The translations under genes and the position numbers were made by a program. Positions 11,668 to 21,683 of a stretch of 64,000 nucleotides of DNA are shown piece after piece (position 1 is the first letter of the stretch; each line of letters starts with the position of its first letter). Under the pieces are notes generated by a model. The model searched no databases, was not told the DNA's origin, and saw only the letters and a program-made list of their open reading frames with translations. Source of the stretch: Jaltomata sinuosa (taxonomy: Eukaryota; Streptophyta; Magnoliopsida; Solanales; Solanaceae); NCBI GenBank assembly GCA_003996215.1, contig QJPP01007527.1:496001-560000 (forward strand), in the 5' to 3' direction.

Positions 11668-11999
11668 TTCATAAATAGGATATCATAATATTCTAAGACA
11701 CTCCAATGATAAATCGCAAATCTTCATGTTCCTTTTATAAATATGTTTGCGATTACAAACTTTCAAGTACACATAATTTATAAAGATTCGCTACTCAACA
11801 ATAATAGTAACTAGTTATTCTTTAATATAATTCTTTCACATAGTACGTCTACACTAGGTCAAGTCCCCTTTGGTAAGCACATTGGTGACTTGAGGATTGG
11901 TTCCTATCCTAGGTAATTTAATCCCCTCCTCCTTTCAAGCTCACAACTAGTCTGATGCGGAACCCTACCACTGAAAAAAGGATATTTTCTTATGCATCA

Positions 12000-12290
12000 T
12001 TACTACAATATTCACGATCCAGGGAGATTTCAAAAATATAAGAATCAAGAATATCTGTTCTGACATCGGCAAAAAGTTTTCATTGCAACAACCTCAAAAG
12101 GCACATCATCAATATTACATCTGGCCATAAACCCCACTTCCCAACTGAAACTGATTTGAGCTGTGACGATGCTACAGAAAGAGCAAAGAAAGCAAACAAG
12201 GTTTTTGTTGTTCCATTTCACATTGTCCCCCTGTCTGTGAGTTCAATAACCTCCAACAGTAGCATAATAACAAGCACCGACAAGGCATAA
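12000..12290. repeat. Partial copy of the DUF630/632 gene's 3' region
   Basis: Segments such as GGCACATCATCA, TCTGGCCATAAACC, CATTGTCCCCCTGTCTG and AACCTCCAACAGTAGCATAATAACA recur at 17.4-17.66 kb and, less closely, at 24.7-24.95 kb just downstream of the intact DUF632 stop codon. This copy ends near 12290, where SKP1-like sequence begins. The 12-kb and 17-kb copies share an upstream part (ACAATATTCACGATCCA or GCAATATTCACGATCCA) that I do not see at 24.7 kb, so they descend from one derived copy. Confidence 0.8.
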
Positions 12291-12325
12291 CCATTTTTAA
12301 AAAACAATTCGTTATATCCCAAGGC

Positions 12326-12713
12326 ATGAACGTGTCGCATGAAATTTTTGAAAAAGCGATCAACTATTGTGATGGTCATTACCAGACTCCTGCCGAGATT
12401 GAGCTACAAAACTTTGACAATGATTTCGTCAACACGATTGATAATGCAACAGTACTGAAAGAGCTGTTTAAAATACGTATCAATCAATTAATGAAATCTT
12501 ATATTTATTTGTGTCCTAGCTAAATCATACATGTTTTATTTGATGCTTTCTCTCAATTAATTAGTATTTAATTTGAATTAACTTTTCTCTTTTCAGGCGA
12601 TGAACTATTTGGACATTGATACCCTATTTGATCTCACATTCAACGCAATGAAAAGGATGGTGAACACCGGTATAGAAGAATCGGTTGCCCATAATTTTTC
12701 GCACTTCCTTTAG
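12326..12713 (+). pseudogene. SKP1-like (ASK) fragment, N-terminal half missing
   Basis: The first segment (12326 to about 12472) reads NVSHEIFEKAINYC...FDNDFVNTIDNATVLKELFKI. After an intron-like gap with acceptor TTTTCAG, the second (12597-12713) reads AMNYLDIDTLFDLTFNAMKRMV... and ends in TAG. Together they align with the later half of the SKP1 POZ fold (xxKAIEYCxxH...FDxxFVxxDxATLxxLIxAANYLDIxxLLDL). SKP1 is the adaptor between cullin-1 and F-box proteins. The N-terminal half is absent: upstream sequence is the DUF632 3'-region copy. The only nearby GT (ATAC|GTATC) would shift the frame by one base, so the donor looks broken. I call it a chimeric pseudogene. Confidence 0.7.
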
Positions 12714-13346
12714 TCATTTCCTGAGTCACTAATTACTGTGCCCATTTTTTTTTTCTTATTTGAATTCGATGTTATATTTCTTTTTCTTATTTGGAGTCGT
12801 TATTGTACTTTTTCTTATTTGGGAACTATAATAAATAAAAAGTATGTTAGTAGTATAATATCAATGGTGTTGATATATCACCTATCATGCATTTCTTTGT
12901 GGTTTTTCTCTTTTGGATATTTACTTAAACTCCTTATTTGTCCACCTAATTAAAGTGGAATTGGTTGGTTGGTTCATTATTGTCCACCAAATTAAAGCGG
13001 AATTGGTTAGTTAGTTCATTATTTGGATGATAGCTTCTACTTATATATTTAAAGGATGACTAAATGTGAAATGGAATCAGAAGATTAAAAATGGAATTAG
13101 ATGGGATTTTATGATACGTAATTAAGGTATTAGTAAGTAAAAATTAACTTGAGGCACGACCTGAATTTAACAAGAAGCCTAATGAATTATAATGAATTTA
13201 GTTGAGATTAATTAATTAATGATATGCAACCAGTACCCCTTTCCCATTAGAGTTCAAATATGTAGTATGATACTTCTAAAGTTGCTTTAATTTATAGGGA
13301 TGTGTCAATACTATAAGAAATAAAAAAAAATATGTAAGGAGTAATT
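12714..13346. other. Intergenic, AT-rich
   Basis: No gene is recognised. A T-rich stretch and a repeated GGAATTGGTTGGTT / GGAATTGGTTAGTTAGTT motif (12958-13017) are the only local structure seen. Confidence 0.5.
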
Positions 13347-13354
13347 CTAGTTAA

Positions 13355-14210
13355 GAGAAAATGCATCAAGACCCCCCTAAAGTTGATCGATATTTGGAAG
13401 TAGACACCTAAAGTTTGCGGGAGTTCTATTACCCCACGAAATCATTTTAAAGTATCATATGTACCTCCTTTCTCGTTCATTTCCAGTTATAAAAAACTAT
13501 GTGCAAACCACGCACCAATCATCATTTGCCACGTGGCATATTAATTTTAAATCTTTTTTTATTTTTATTTTTTGCTATTTGATTTCTATTCTTTGTCTTT
13601 CTTTTCTTTTCTCTCTTTCTTCTTCACCTCAATCTCCCCAAAAGTTCCTCAAATGCGACCACCATTATGTGATATATAAGAATCCAAGGTTCCACACTTG
13701 AATATGTTTTACTTTATTCAACTACAGTTTAATTTTATATCATACTATGAATCACTTATTCAGTAATGGTTACCCAAAATGTAGTTGAATTCGTCGGATG
13801 ATATCACCATTGAAAAAAAATTAGGAGGAGAAAAAAATTACTGGATCAAACATTATTTTGGATCTGACTTCATTAAAGAGGGGGAGAAATTTTTTTTTGG
13901 TTGTAGATGAAAAGCTCTCCAATGGCTATCAATGAAGGTTTGGAGAAGATGGAAAGTGAGTCTATTTAATAAAAAGAGAAGTTTCAAATTAATAATGCCA
14001 CTTGGCACTAATACATTGGTCTGGGGGTGAATTTTTACTCATTCACGCGCCCCTCAAATGTGAGATTACACATGCTTTGAAAATGAGTCAAAAGAGTGTA
14101 TTTATTATGGTTGAAAATAGTTCCGTGGGGTAATAGGTCCCCCGCAAACTTTAGGTGTCTACTTACAAATGTCTACCAACTTTAGGGGGGTCTTAATGCA
14201 TTTTTTCTCC
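13355..14210. mobile_element. Long-TIR MITE (about 856 bp, MULE-like)
   Basis: The left end GAGAAAATGCATCAAGACC... and the reverse complement of the right end (GGGAGAAAAAATGCATTAAGACC...) match over roughly 85 bp, including CTAAAGTTG, GACACCTAAAGTTTGCGGG and the TACCCCAC region. CTAGTTAA occurs on both flanks (13347-13354 and 14211-14218) as an 8-bp direct duplication. Long TIRs with an 8-9 bp duplication suggest a Mutator-like non-autonomous element. There is no transposase. The interior holds T/C-rich stretches. Confidence 0.85.
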
Positions 14211-14218
14211 CTAGTTAA

Positions 14219-14986
14219 TAATGTGTTAGCCATTTGTTTGCAATAAATTACTTTAGATGTTATTTTGAAAACGTTATTTATTAATATGGATATTTGAATT
14301 GTTTAATTCAAAGTTCTAAATTATTTCTGGTAAAACATAAATAGTTCTTCTATCTTTTTTTTTAATATAAAGTTTATATTTTTCTTTTTGAAATCTTAAA
14401 TATTATTTTAAGGGAAATAAAAATCATAAAAGTCACTATTAAATTTTTTTAGAGTTTAAAACAAATATTTTACTAGCCTCTTCCTTAAACCGTCCCCGGT
14501 GTAACCTTACTACAAATCATCTAAGCATGCATTGATTGATATAGAGAAGGTCTATTTTTTAGGATTTGAGGCCACATGTCATCCGCTTTCTCCATTAGAG
14601 AGGGGACTGTGACTCTTAAATTTAACATTTTCAGTATTTTGTCAACTTAACTTTTCATTTTTTATATTGTCAAAATGCTACACTATCAACGTTCTCAAGA
14701 TTTTCTCAAATACAAGTTGCAATTTCTTTGCAGTGAACGGAGAGTATTAGATTCAAATTCAATATGTAGTGGGATTATATTTTTGCTTGATGAATTAGTT
14801 TCTTATATGCAGAACCGTAAAGATTTAATTTTTTGATGTTGATATGAATACTTAATTGTATAGGTATAATTGATATGAACTACTATAGTATAGAATTATA
14901 GGTAAAAGTTATAGGTAAAAATTAAAATTATAGGTAAAAGTTAGAATTTATGTTTGATAGGCAATTAAAGCTTTGTCTTTGTAGCA
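14219..14986. other. Intergenic, AT-rich
   Basis: No gene, repeat family or RNA is recognised. Short repeats of ATTATAGGTAAAAGTTA occur around 14896-14945. Confidence 0.5.
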
Positions 14987-14995
14987 TCATTACTA

Positions 14996-17429
14996 GAGTC
15001 CGGCACCAAAAGAGACACTTTTGAATGCTATATACCAAAAGAAACGCTTCTTAAAATTTCATATTAAAACGGATAGTTCGTCAACTTTCTCAACTCTGTT
15101 AATTTTAACCATTTGAAACAAAACAAAAAATAATTAGAGGGTTTCCCAGCACGTGGCGAACCCCATTTCCATAGAAAAAAATTCATAGTTTGCCCACTAA
15201 GGGGCGAACTACATTGCAACACCGTACTTGTTAGCAGTTTGGACATCAACATTGTTGTATCCTACAGCCATGTTACTAAAAAGGAGTTATAATTGGTTGG
15301 GAAAAGACATCAAAATCACCCTAAACTATACCCAAAAAGTCAAAGACACACCTAAACTATTGAATCGACCTACTACACCCTTATCTTTAGTTTTTGTGGA
15401 ACTAATACTGCCCTACCAGCGATATCACTAACTGCATAACAGAGAGTGTTTTACACTCGCCTCCATGTCATTTCCATGTTACTGCCACATCAGTACAATG
15501 TCAAATTTTTTTAAAAAAATCTTTTCCATATCATCATCTTGTTAATTTCTGACAATCCACCACCAACCACCATAATTCCACCACCATTACCACCACATCG
15601 TTATCATACTTACAAATTTCACCACCAAAAATCATAACTACAACTGTGTTTGCTACCTACCATCGAGTTTGTCACATTATCACTAAACCCGCTATATCAC
15701 CATTGCTAATTTCACCCATCTAAACACAAACTCACATCTTCCACCACCCAAAATCATAATAATCATTACAAACTTTTCTTACAAAACTTATCGAGTCCAA
15801 TTCATCACAGCCTAATTGGAGTTCAAAATTTATTTAACTATTGATTGGAGAAGATGGAAGATGAGTTTTTTTATAAAACCTCCATTGTTGGTTCTTCAAA
15901 ATTTTGAATAGAGAAAATTAAAAGCTTATAGATTTTGAAGGGACAATAACAAGAAAAGGGGTTGAAGGAGTATGAAAAGGGACAACCAGTCATCTCCATT
16001 TTCGACTAAAACAATGGTGAAGAGAGGGGAGGAGGAGAAGAGTCCAGATCTGGAGTAGTTACCACTTGGGGGTGGGGAAAGACATTTCTTTTTGTTTTTT
16101 TTTTAAATTTTATTATTATTTTGGCCTTTAATTTTGATTTCACTCGCTCTCTTTTTATTTTTATTTATTTATTTGTCACATCAACGGGTAGGGTGGTATT
16201 AGTTCCACAAAAAATAAAAATAAAGGTGTAATAGGTCGCTTCAATAGTTTAGATGTATCTTCGATTTTTCGAATATAATTTAAGGTGATTTTGATGTCTT
16301 TTCACTAATCGGTTCAATGACTAAATAGAATTTCGGCTATGAGATTCTAAGGTTGATTGTTTTGGTTCCATCAAAGAGACAATTAGACTACTTTTTCCTA
16401 TTTATATTTCTTTTCAAATCCATTCTAAAAAGGTTGTCCAAATTAGACAAATTTATATTGTCACCTGGCCGACCTTTGAACTACTACTTCCCCTAATTGC
16501 CACTATCTCTCCCTTCACAACTTTGAACAACTCAAAAACAAAAAAGAGTCTACCTTTTCAAAAAATTGTGATGGATATATATGGTGGTTTCTTTGGTTGA
16601 TGATCCTAAAGAAAATAAAGGAAAAGTGTAAAAAGGAAAGGAGAAGGAAAGCTCTATGTGTTACTTATTATCTTTTGGTTTTAAATATGGTGTCCGATAT
16701 TTAATGTGGAGTCTCAATTTGTATTTTCATTCTCATTATAAGGAGAACCGATTCCTACAAGGATTTATCCACCAATAAATCCATTATTAGAAATAGAGGT
16801 TTTACCCATCGTGAATCAATGAGAAATTGTGTTATAAAACATGATTTTTTTTATTTATGTTCTATCAAACAAGCTCACTGAGAAAATGCATGGTGAAAAA
16901 CATATTCATATTGAAACACTGAGAAGCTTCCTAATTTTACTGTTTGAAAACATTACTATTTTTTTTCCCACTGGTTCAATCAAACTATGTACTAGAAATA
17001 GTGTTTTTTTAGTAGTGATCTCGATTTGCATTGCGTAGGAGTTTTCTATTATCTGCACTCAAACTCGATCTGAAATCTCTAATTAAGAATGAAGGAATCT
17101 TGTTCCAGTTCGTTGTACCACGTAACTGGGCTGCTATCTTTATTGAACCACGACAAAACTTAGCCCAAACAATTGTCAACCACCAGGTTTTAGTGACTAT
17201 TTTCTGTAGATGAGATTCTTCAAAAAAAATTATAGCATAATGAAATGTAGTTCGCCACTTAGTCGGCAAATTATGGAAAAAATTTTTTTATGGAACTGGC
17301 GAATCCCTCTAATTTTATTTTTTTTTGTTTTGGAGAAAGTTGGCGAAATGTCGGTTTTGGTATGTAATTTTAGGGAGTGTCCGTTTTTGTATATAGTGTT
17401 CAAAAAGTGTCATTTTTGGTGCCGGACTC
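14996..17429. mobile_element. TIR element of about 2.4 kb carrying a nested MITE
   Basis: GAGTCCGGCACCAAAA starts the element and TTTTGGTGCCGGACTC ends it. The inverted similarity extends about 230 bp on each side, including CAGCACGTGGCGAA / TGGCGAATCCC and GCGAACTACATT / AATGTAGTTCGCC. Flanks show TCATTACTA (14987-14995) and TCATTACTG (17430-17438), an 8-9 bp duplication. The uninterrupted 12-kb copy reads CATCATTACTACAATATTC at the same place, confirming insertion into the duplicated DUF632 3' region. No convincing transposase is visible in 2.4 kb, so it is probably non-autonomous. Confidence 0.8.
15299..16305. mobile_element. Nested long-TIR MITE (about 1 kb)
   Basis: Left terminus GGGAAAAGACATCAAAATCACC pairs with right terminus GGTGATTTTGATGTCTTTTCAC. 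Similarity continues inward through CTAAACTAT...CACCTAAACTATTGAA...CGACCTA and GTTTTTGTGGAACTAATACTGCCCTA / GGGTGGTATTAGTTCCAC. The flanks are TAATTGGTT (15290-15298) and TAATCGGTT (16306-16314), a 9-bp duplication with one change, which suggests a Mutator-like element. It lies wholly inside the 14996-17429 element and is therefore the later insertion. Confidence 0.82.
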
Positions 17430-17437
17430 TCATTACT

Positions 17438-18690
17438 GCAATATTCACGATCCAAGGAGATTTCAAAATATAAGACTCAAGAATATCTGTTCTAATATCG
17501 GCAAAAAGTTCCCATTGCAACAACATCAAAAGGCACATCATCAGTATTACATCTGGCCATAAACCTTACTTCCCATTGCTCCATTTCACATTGTCCCCCT
17601 GTCTGGGAGTTCAATGACCTCCAACAGTAGCATAATAACAGGCACCCACAAGGCATAACCTTTTCAAGATAATGCAATAACAATTTGTCATGATCTTCAA
17701 GCCAGATCATCCTCTTCAATGCTTTGAAAAAGCTCCTCGTAAACCTTCAAGGATTTGGCAGTAAAACTTTTCATGGCCTCAAAAATATGTCTCAGACCAA
17801 CCTGAAGGCTACTATTTTTGCTTGTGTCACTCTGGTAAACGACATGCCTATTTAATGAGAGCCAACTTTCATCCCCAGAAATGAGTACTATTCTTTTGTC
17901 CAGAGCATGAATCCCCTTTTGTATCTTCTGGTCCTCCCTCTCAAGGTTCTTCCCTTTTCTCTCCATATCCTTGTTCACCATCATCCTTCGCCGCATTTCA
18001 TGTTTATCTCGCTCCCAGAGCTGAAGGACATTTGATGCAAACTCTCGCATACAGTCGATAACCTCTTTCTAAGAAACTCCTTCAATGGTTTGTGACTACT
18101 GATTACAAATGACAAAAATTGGGGGAGCACCAATCCTTCCCGGAGAAAAGGGAACTTTTCCATCGGCTGTTTCCTCAGGCACATACAGAAGACATTTCAT
18201 GAGGCAAGTGTTGAGTGCTCTCACATAGCCCTTCTGTGCATTCACCCAGCAAGAGAATCTCAAATTCCAGTTCAAAACCTCCTGTTCAAGCTGCAGAGTG
18301 GCTTCAAGATGAGCATCGCTCAAGTGTTTGTGAGATGCAATGGCATCTAATCTTTTGGCTTCTCCAACAGCCTGGCATTGGTTACGATGACATTCGAGCA
18401 TGCTTTTCCACATTTTACTTAACCTACATAGAGAATCCACATAAGAGAAATTTGCATAAGTTAAATCCCTAAAAAGAGATAAAAGTTCAGCGGGAAAATC
18501 TCTAAACGATCCGACAGTAATAGGAATAGGCATTATATCAAAGGTAAATCCCAGAGGAGATTGCCCAGCTGACTGACTGATGCATTTGCAACTCCAGATG
18601 TTGCATTCAGTTTTTAGTGAAAGCAAGAATTCTCTTCAGGAGTATCACAAACAGCTATACATTTACATCCACCCTTCACTTTCCAATGAT
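17438..18690 (-). repeat. Segmental duplicate of the DUF632 last exon and flanks
   Basis: The segment matches 24.7-25.99 kb in the same orientation: 3' flank, the last coding exon, the intron acceptor and about 260 bp of intron 3. Similarity fades near 18690. It is a DNA-level copy, since intron sequence is included, and not a processed cDNA. Confidence 0.88.
17697..18423 (-). pseudogene. DUF632 exon pseudogene with two premature stops
   Basis: This is the counterpart of the last exon of the intact gene at 24993-25719. The reading frame is preserved end to end (both open parts are in the same frame), but two in-frame stops occur. The Trp codon in ICNQWSQT has become TAG (complement of 18096-18098). 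The Pro-Glu of GVPEKEV reads Ser-TAG (stop complement of 18069-18071). Only the last of four exons is present, so it cannot make a DUF632 protein. The low number of changes relative to 24993-25719 suggests a fairly recent duplication. Confidence 0.92.
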
Positions 18691-19550
18691 GTGAGATGAA
18701 GAGCTTACCAGAGTTAAGAGCGAGGAGCCATTGTTTGTGGAAGCATTCAGACAGCTTACTAATTCATCCTTCTGCAGAAAATATGCAGGCAACCCTCAAG
18801 CTCTCCGTTTACCATATAAGAGTATATGGAGCTGAAGATGAACCTTTTTTCTGCTGCAGCAAAAATCTAGGGAATGCAACTTTTCTTTTTGTTGGCCACA
18901 TTTATTTCAGCAGAACTTATGAGCTATCACATCATAGCCATAACTTCAGTTCAGCTTTGGAAGGATATGCTCTGCTTCATCCCATTGCAGCAGATCACAG
19001 AGTTTCCATGGGGGAAGATATGTGGAGGCTACGGTTTAAGGAAGAAGCTAAAAGAAGATCTCTGAAGTGTTAAGAATGTAAGTCTCTATGATGGAACTCA
19101 TCCAACTTATATATGCAATTTAAAGGAAGCTATTCTTCTTGCGGTAGGGGGCGTGGAGATGGCGAGTGTTTTAGTCGGAAGCTAAAAGCACATATGTAGG
19201 TGTCAATAATTTATTCCTTTCAGAAACTCATCCAAATTATAGATGCTTTTTTGGAGCAGTTATTCCTCTCAAGTCTCAACCATAAGAACAGAATTTTACA
19301 AAAAAAAAAAAAAAATTACCAAAAAATGGTCTCACAAATCTGTATTGACAAATTGGCAATTTTTTTTGAATATGTAACTTCTTTCTTCCCTCGCCACTTA
19401 AACAAGTCCAACATCCAAATGTTTTTGAATCTTTACTGAAAAGGCTTAATAAAGGAATCTGTTCACTGTAATCAAGCTTAATCTGCTCTCCAGGATTGTG
19501 AAACAAGATCAACTTCCAATTTTAATATCTAGCTTCAGAAAAAAAAGAAG
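18691..19550. other. Spacer with unrecognised open frames
   Basis: Overlapping plus-strand frames at 18696-19073 and 18874-19065 have no family resemblance I can name; the second would contain a hydrophobic stretch (FLLATFISAELMSYHIIAITSV). I see no start context or splice partners that would make either a gene. An A run at 19298-19316 and AT-rich sequence follow. Confidence 0.4.
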
Positions 19551-21683
19551 TCAGTTGGCACCATCAATAGCAATATATGTTGATAAACTTTCACATCTCA
19601 TGCCACCTTCATGATGATGATGCCGCATTACTTTCTCATAAGCATTTTCCATCCCCTTGTCACCACATAAGCTCTGCGACAAGCTTCGCACGCCAAGAGT
19701 CTTATACTGCCACACAATATGAGATATCTCATCTTGAGGTAAGCATATACCATGCTGTTTAACTGACTTGTGCAGCTGGTAGAAAAACTTGGGCTCCTGT
19801 AAGTTGATATACTCATGCAACACCTTCTCATGATCAGGGATCCAATTCCTTGGGAATGGAGTGTAATCACATGACGGAATTGAAGACATGCGGGAAAACT
19901 GAACACCTTCAATAACATCAACAAGTCCCATCCTCAAAAGATCTGAATATTCAGGTGCAGAATTGTTGGTGTGTTCTCTCAATGGACGGCTTAAATCACG
20001 CGAGGCAATCTTATAAACCTTGGCACGAGATTTCAGCCTATACCTGGCAGCATATAACTTAGCCAGAGAGCTACGAACCACATATGCACAAAAGCCAACA
20101 ACTTTTCTCCGATTATCTGCATATCTGAACCAATCAGCCATTGTCTCAAGGAATTTGTTCATTTGAGAATTAGTATGAGCTTGACCAGAGTAAAGCATTG
20201 GTGTGCAAGGCAGTGGCTCTGGATCCTTATCACCCTTCACTAGCTTGAGCTTTCGAAACTGGCGAATACATTGTTGCAAGCTAGCAGAGACTGAAAGCAA
20301 AGTCCCTACACCTTTCTCACTCACTACATTACCACCACTAGCTGTGTAACGTAGAGTTGGATAAATAACACGACGACAAATAATATGATCCAGGAACTGA
20401 ATTCCCCTAGAAATATGCTCAATCTCTATTTTTGAATTGTCCAACCTGACCCCCAAAATCTTCTCACAAAATTCGATAATCTCTTTCCTCATTTCCACGG
20501 CATCTTGTCTAGGCCCTCGAATCCCAACCAAGAAATGACCCCCAAACCTAATAAAATCCATCTTCCTCGTCTTCTCTTTTCCACTCGAAGGAACAAACTC
20601 AGGCCAAGCAGGATTATGACAACCGTCATCCATAGAATATTTCCATATTGTGTCTCGCTCACATGGCCTAAAAAACTCAACTATTTTCTGTTCCATCATA
20701 TGATCAAGCTCATTAAGACATACATTAGCCAACAAAGGACTAAGAATTCCACAACAACCATAATTGGGTATCTTAGCAGCCTCCTGCGGAGCAAAATCAA
20801 AGAATGTCCTTAACCAATAAGGGTCTGGCTTGGGCTCATTCTCATTTAAAATCCTCTTTTTTGTCTGCCCCTTCTTTCTCTTCCTGCTATCCTTTTCTTC
20901 TTCTTCTTCACCCTCTCCATTCCTCACGGGAGCTTTCAACCCCGATTTGATCAAGTTCAAGACTTTCTTATCCTTAATAGCCTTTTCGAGAAAAGCCATA
21001 ACGACATTAACATCAACATTATCAAAAACCTCACTAATATCACCTTTAAGAAACCACAAATAACCAGCAAAATTACTTCTAATCGTCCTAATAACAGTAT
21101 GGGGATTCCTTCCAGGGCGAAAAGCATGGGACTTTGATGAAAACCTAGACTCAAAAATGGGTTCAAATATCATAAGTAAAGCTTGTTGTACCACAATGTC
21201 CTGAAACGACGGCGTCTTGGATGTGAGTATAGATTGGAGCTGACGCCTAGAGAGCTGGTCTGTAATGGGTTTTTCATTAGGGCCACAAATAATTTGGTGG
21301 GTTTTTGTATGCCAAAGGAATTTTCCACGGATAACTGTATCCCGGAGGGATGAGAGGTCGGATAGGACATGGGAGTGGAGAGCATTCCGAGGCGGGAAAG
21401 AACCAGTGAAATGAGCATATGTGCGTTGGTAAGAGAGTACCCAGAGATCGAGTTTAGAGAGAAAGCCAGTGAGGTTAGTGAAGGGGTTTTGGGGTTGAGA
21501 GAAAGTTTTGATCCACAAATTAGACAGGATTTCCAACGGATCTTCCTTCAGCAGGGAATCTGGCTCTTCCTTGCGGTTGCGGTGGCGGTGGCGGAGGCGG
21601 TGGCCGGGGTGTTGCGAGAGGTGGCAGATACGGCGGATGGATTTCGTGCACGGGAGGTGCTTGATGTTTGTTCTCACTGACAT
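19551..21683 (-). CDS. NMAT1: Nuclear-encoded mitochondrial group II intron maturase nMAT1 (complete)
   Basis: A single-exon frame of 710 residues matches plant nMAT1 in length (about 711 in Arabidopsis) and intronless structure. These proteins descend from group II intron maturases and help splice mitochondrial nad introns. The N-terminus is rich in Arg and His with few acids, fitting a mitochondrial presequence. RT-like blocks are visible: FRPGRNPHTVIRTIR (about 188-202), FLKGDISEVFDNVDV (about 211-225) and GILSPLLANVCLNELD (about 312-327). The position of the catalytic YADD box reads FIRFGGHFLVG (about 377-387), so the paired Asp are gone. A Lys/Glu-rich insertion (about 255-285) separates RT blocks. 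The maturase domain X occupies roughly 470-680. No HNH endonuclease follows, as in the nMAT1 class. The start is the ATG before SVRTNIKHL. Confidence 0.95.
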   Translation of the reverse strand: MSVRTNIKHLPCTKSIRRICHLSQHPGHRLRHRHRNRKEEPDSLLKEDPLEILSNLWIKTFSQPQNPFTNLTGFLSKLDLWVLSYQRTYAHFTGSFPPRNALHSHVLSDLSSLRDTVIRGKFLWHTKTHQIICGPNEKPITDQLSRRQLQSILTSKTPSFQDIVVQQALLMIFEPIFESRFSSKSHAFRPGRNPHTVIRTIRSNFAGYLWFLKGDISEVFDNVDVNVVMAFLEKAIKDKKVLNLIKSGLKAPVRNGEGEEEEEKDSRKRKKGQTKKRILNENEPKPDPYWLRTFFDFAPQEAAKIPNYGCCGILSPLLANVCLNELDHMMEQKIVEFFRPCERDTIWKYSMDDGCHNPAWPEFVPSSGKEKTRKMDFIRFGGHFLVGIRGPRQDAVEMRKEIIEFCEKILGVRLDNSKIEIEHISRGIQFLDHIICRRVIYPTLRYTASGGNVVSEKGVGTLLSVSASLQQCIRQFRKLKLVKGDKDPEPLPCTPMLYSGQAHTNSQMNKFLETMADWFRYADNRRKVVGFCAYVVRSSLAKLYAARYRLKSRAKVYKIASRDLSRPLREHTNNSAPEYSDLLRMGLVDVIEGVQFSRMSSIPSCDYTPFPRNWIPDHEKVLHEYINLQEPKFFYQLHKSVKQHGICLPQDEISHIVWQYKTLGVRSLSQSLCGDKGMENAYEKVMRHHHHEGGMRCESLSTYIAIDGAN

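Noticed and set aside
17009..17269. Transposase fragment in the 2.4-kb TIR element
   Set aside because: The minus frame has no recognisable transposase motif; the element is better described as non-autonomous.
18096..18626. 176-residue minus-strand frame as a separate gene
   Set aside because: It is the first part of the duplicated DUF632 exon read back into its intron; it ends at a premature stop in the same frame as the remaining part.
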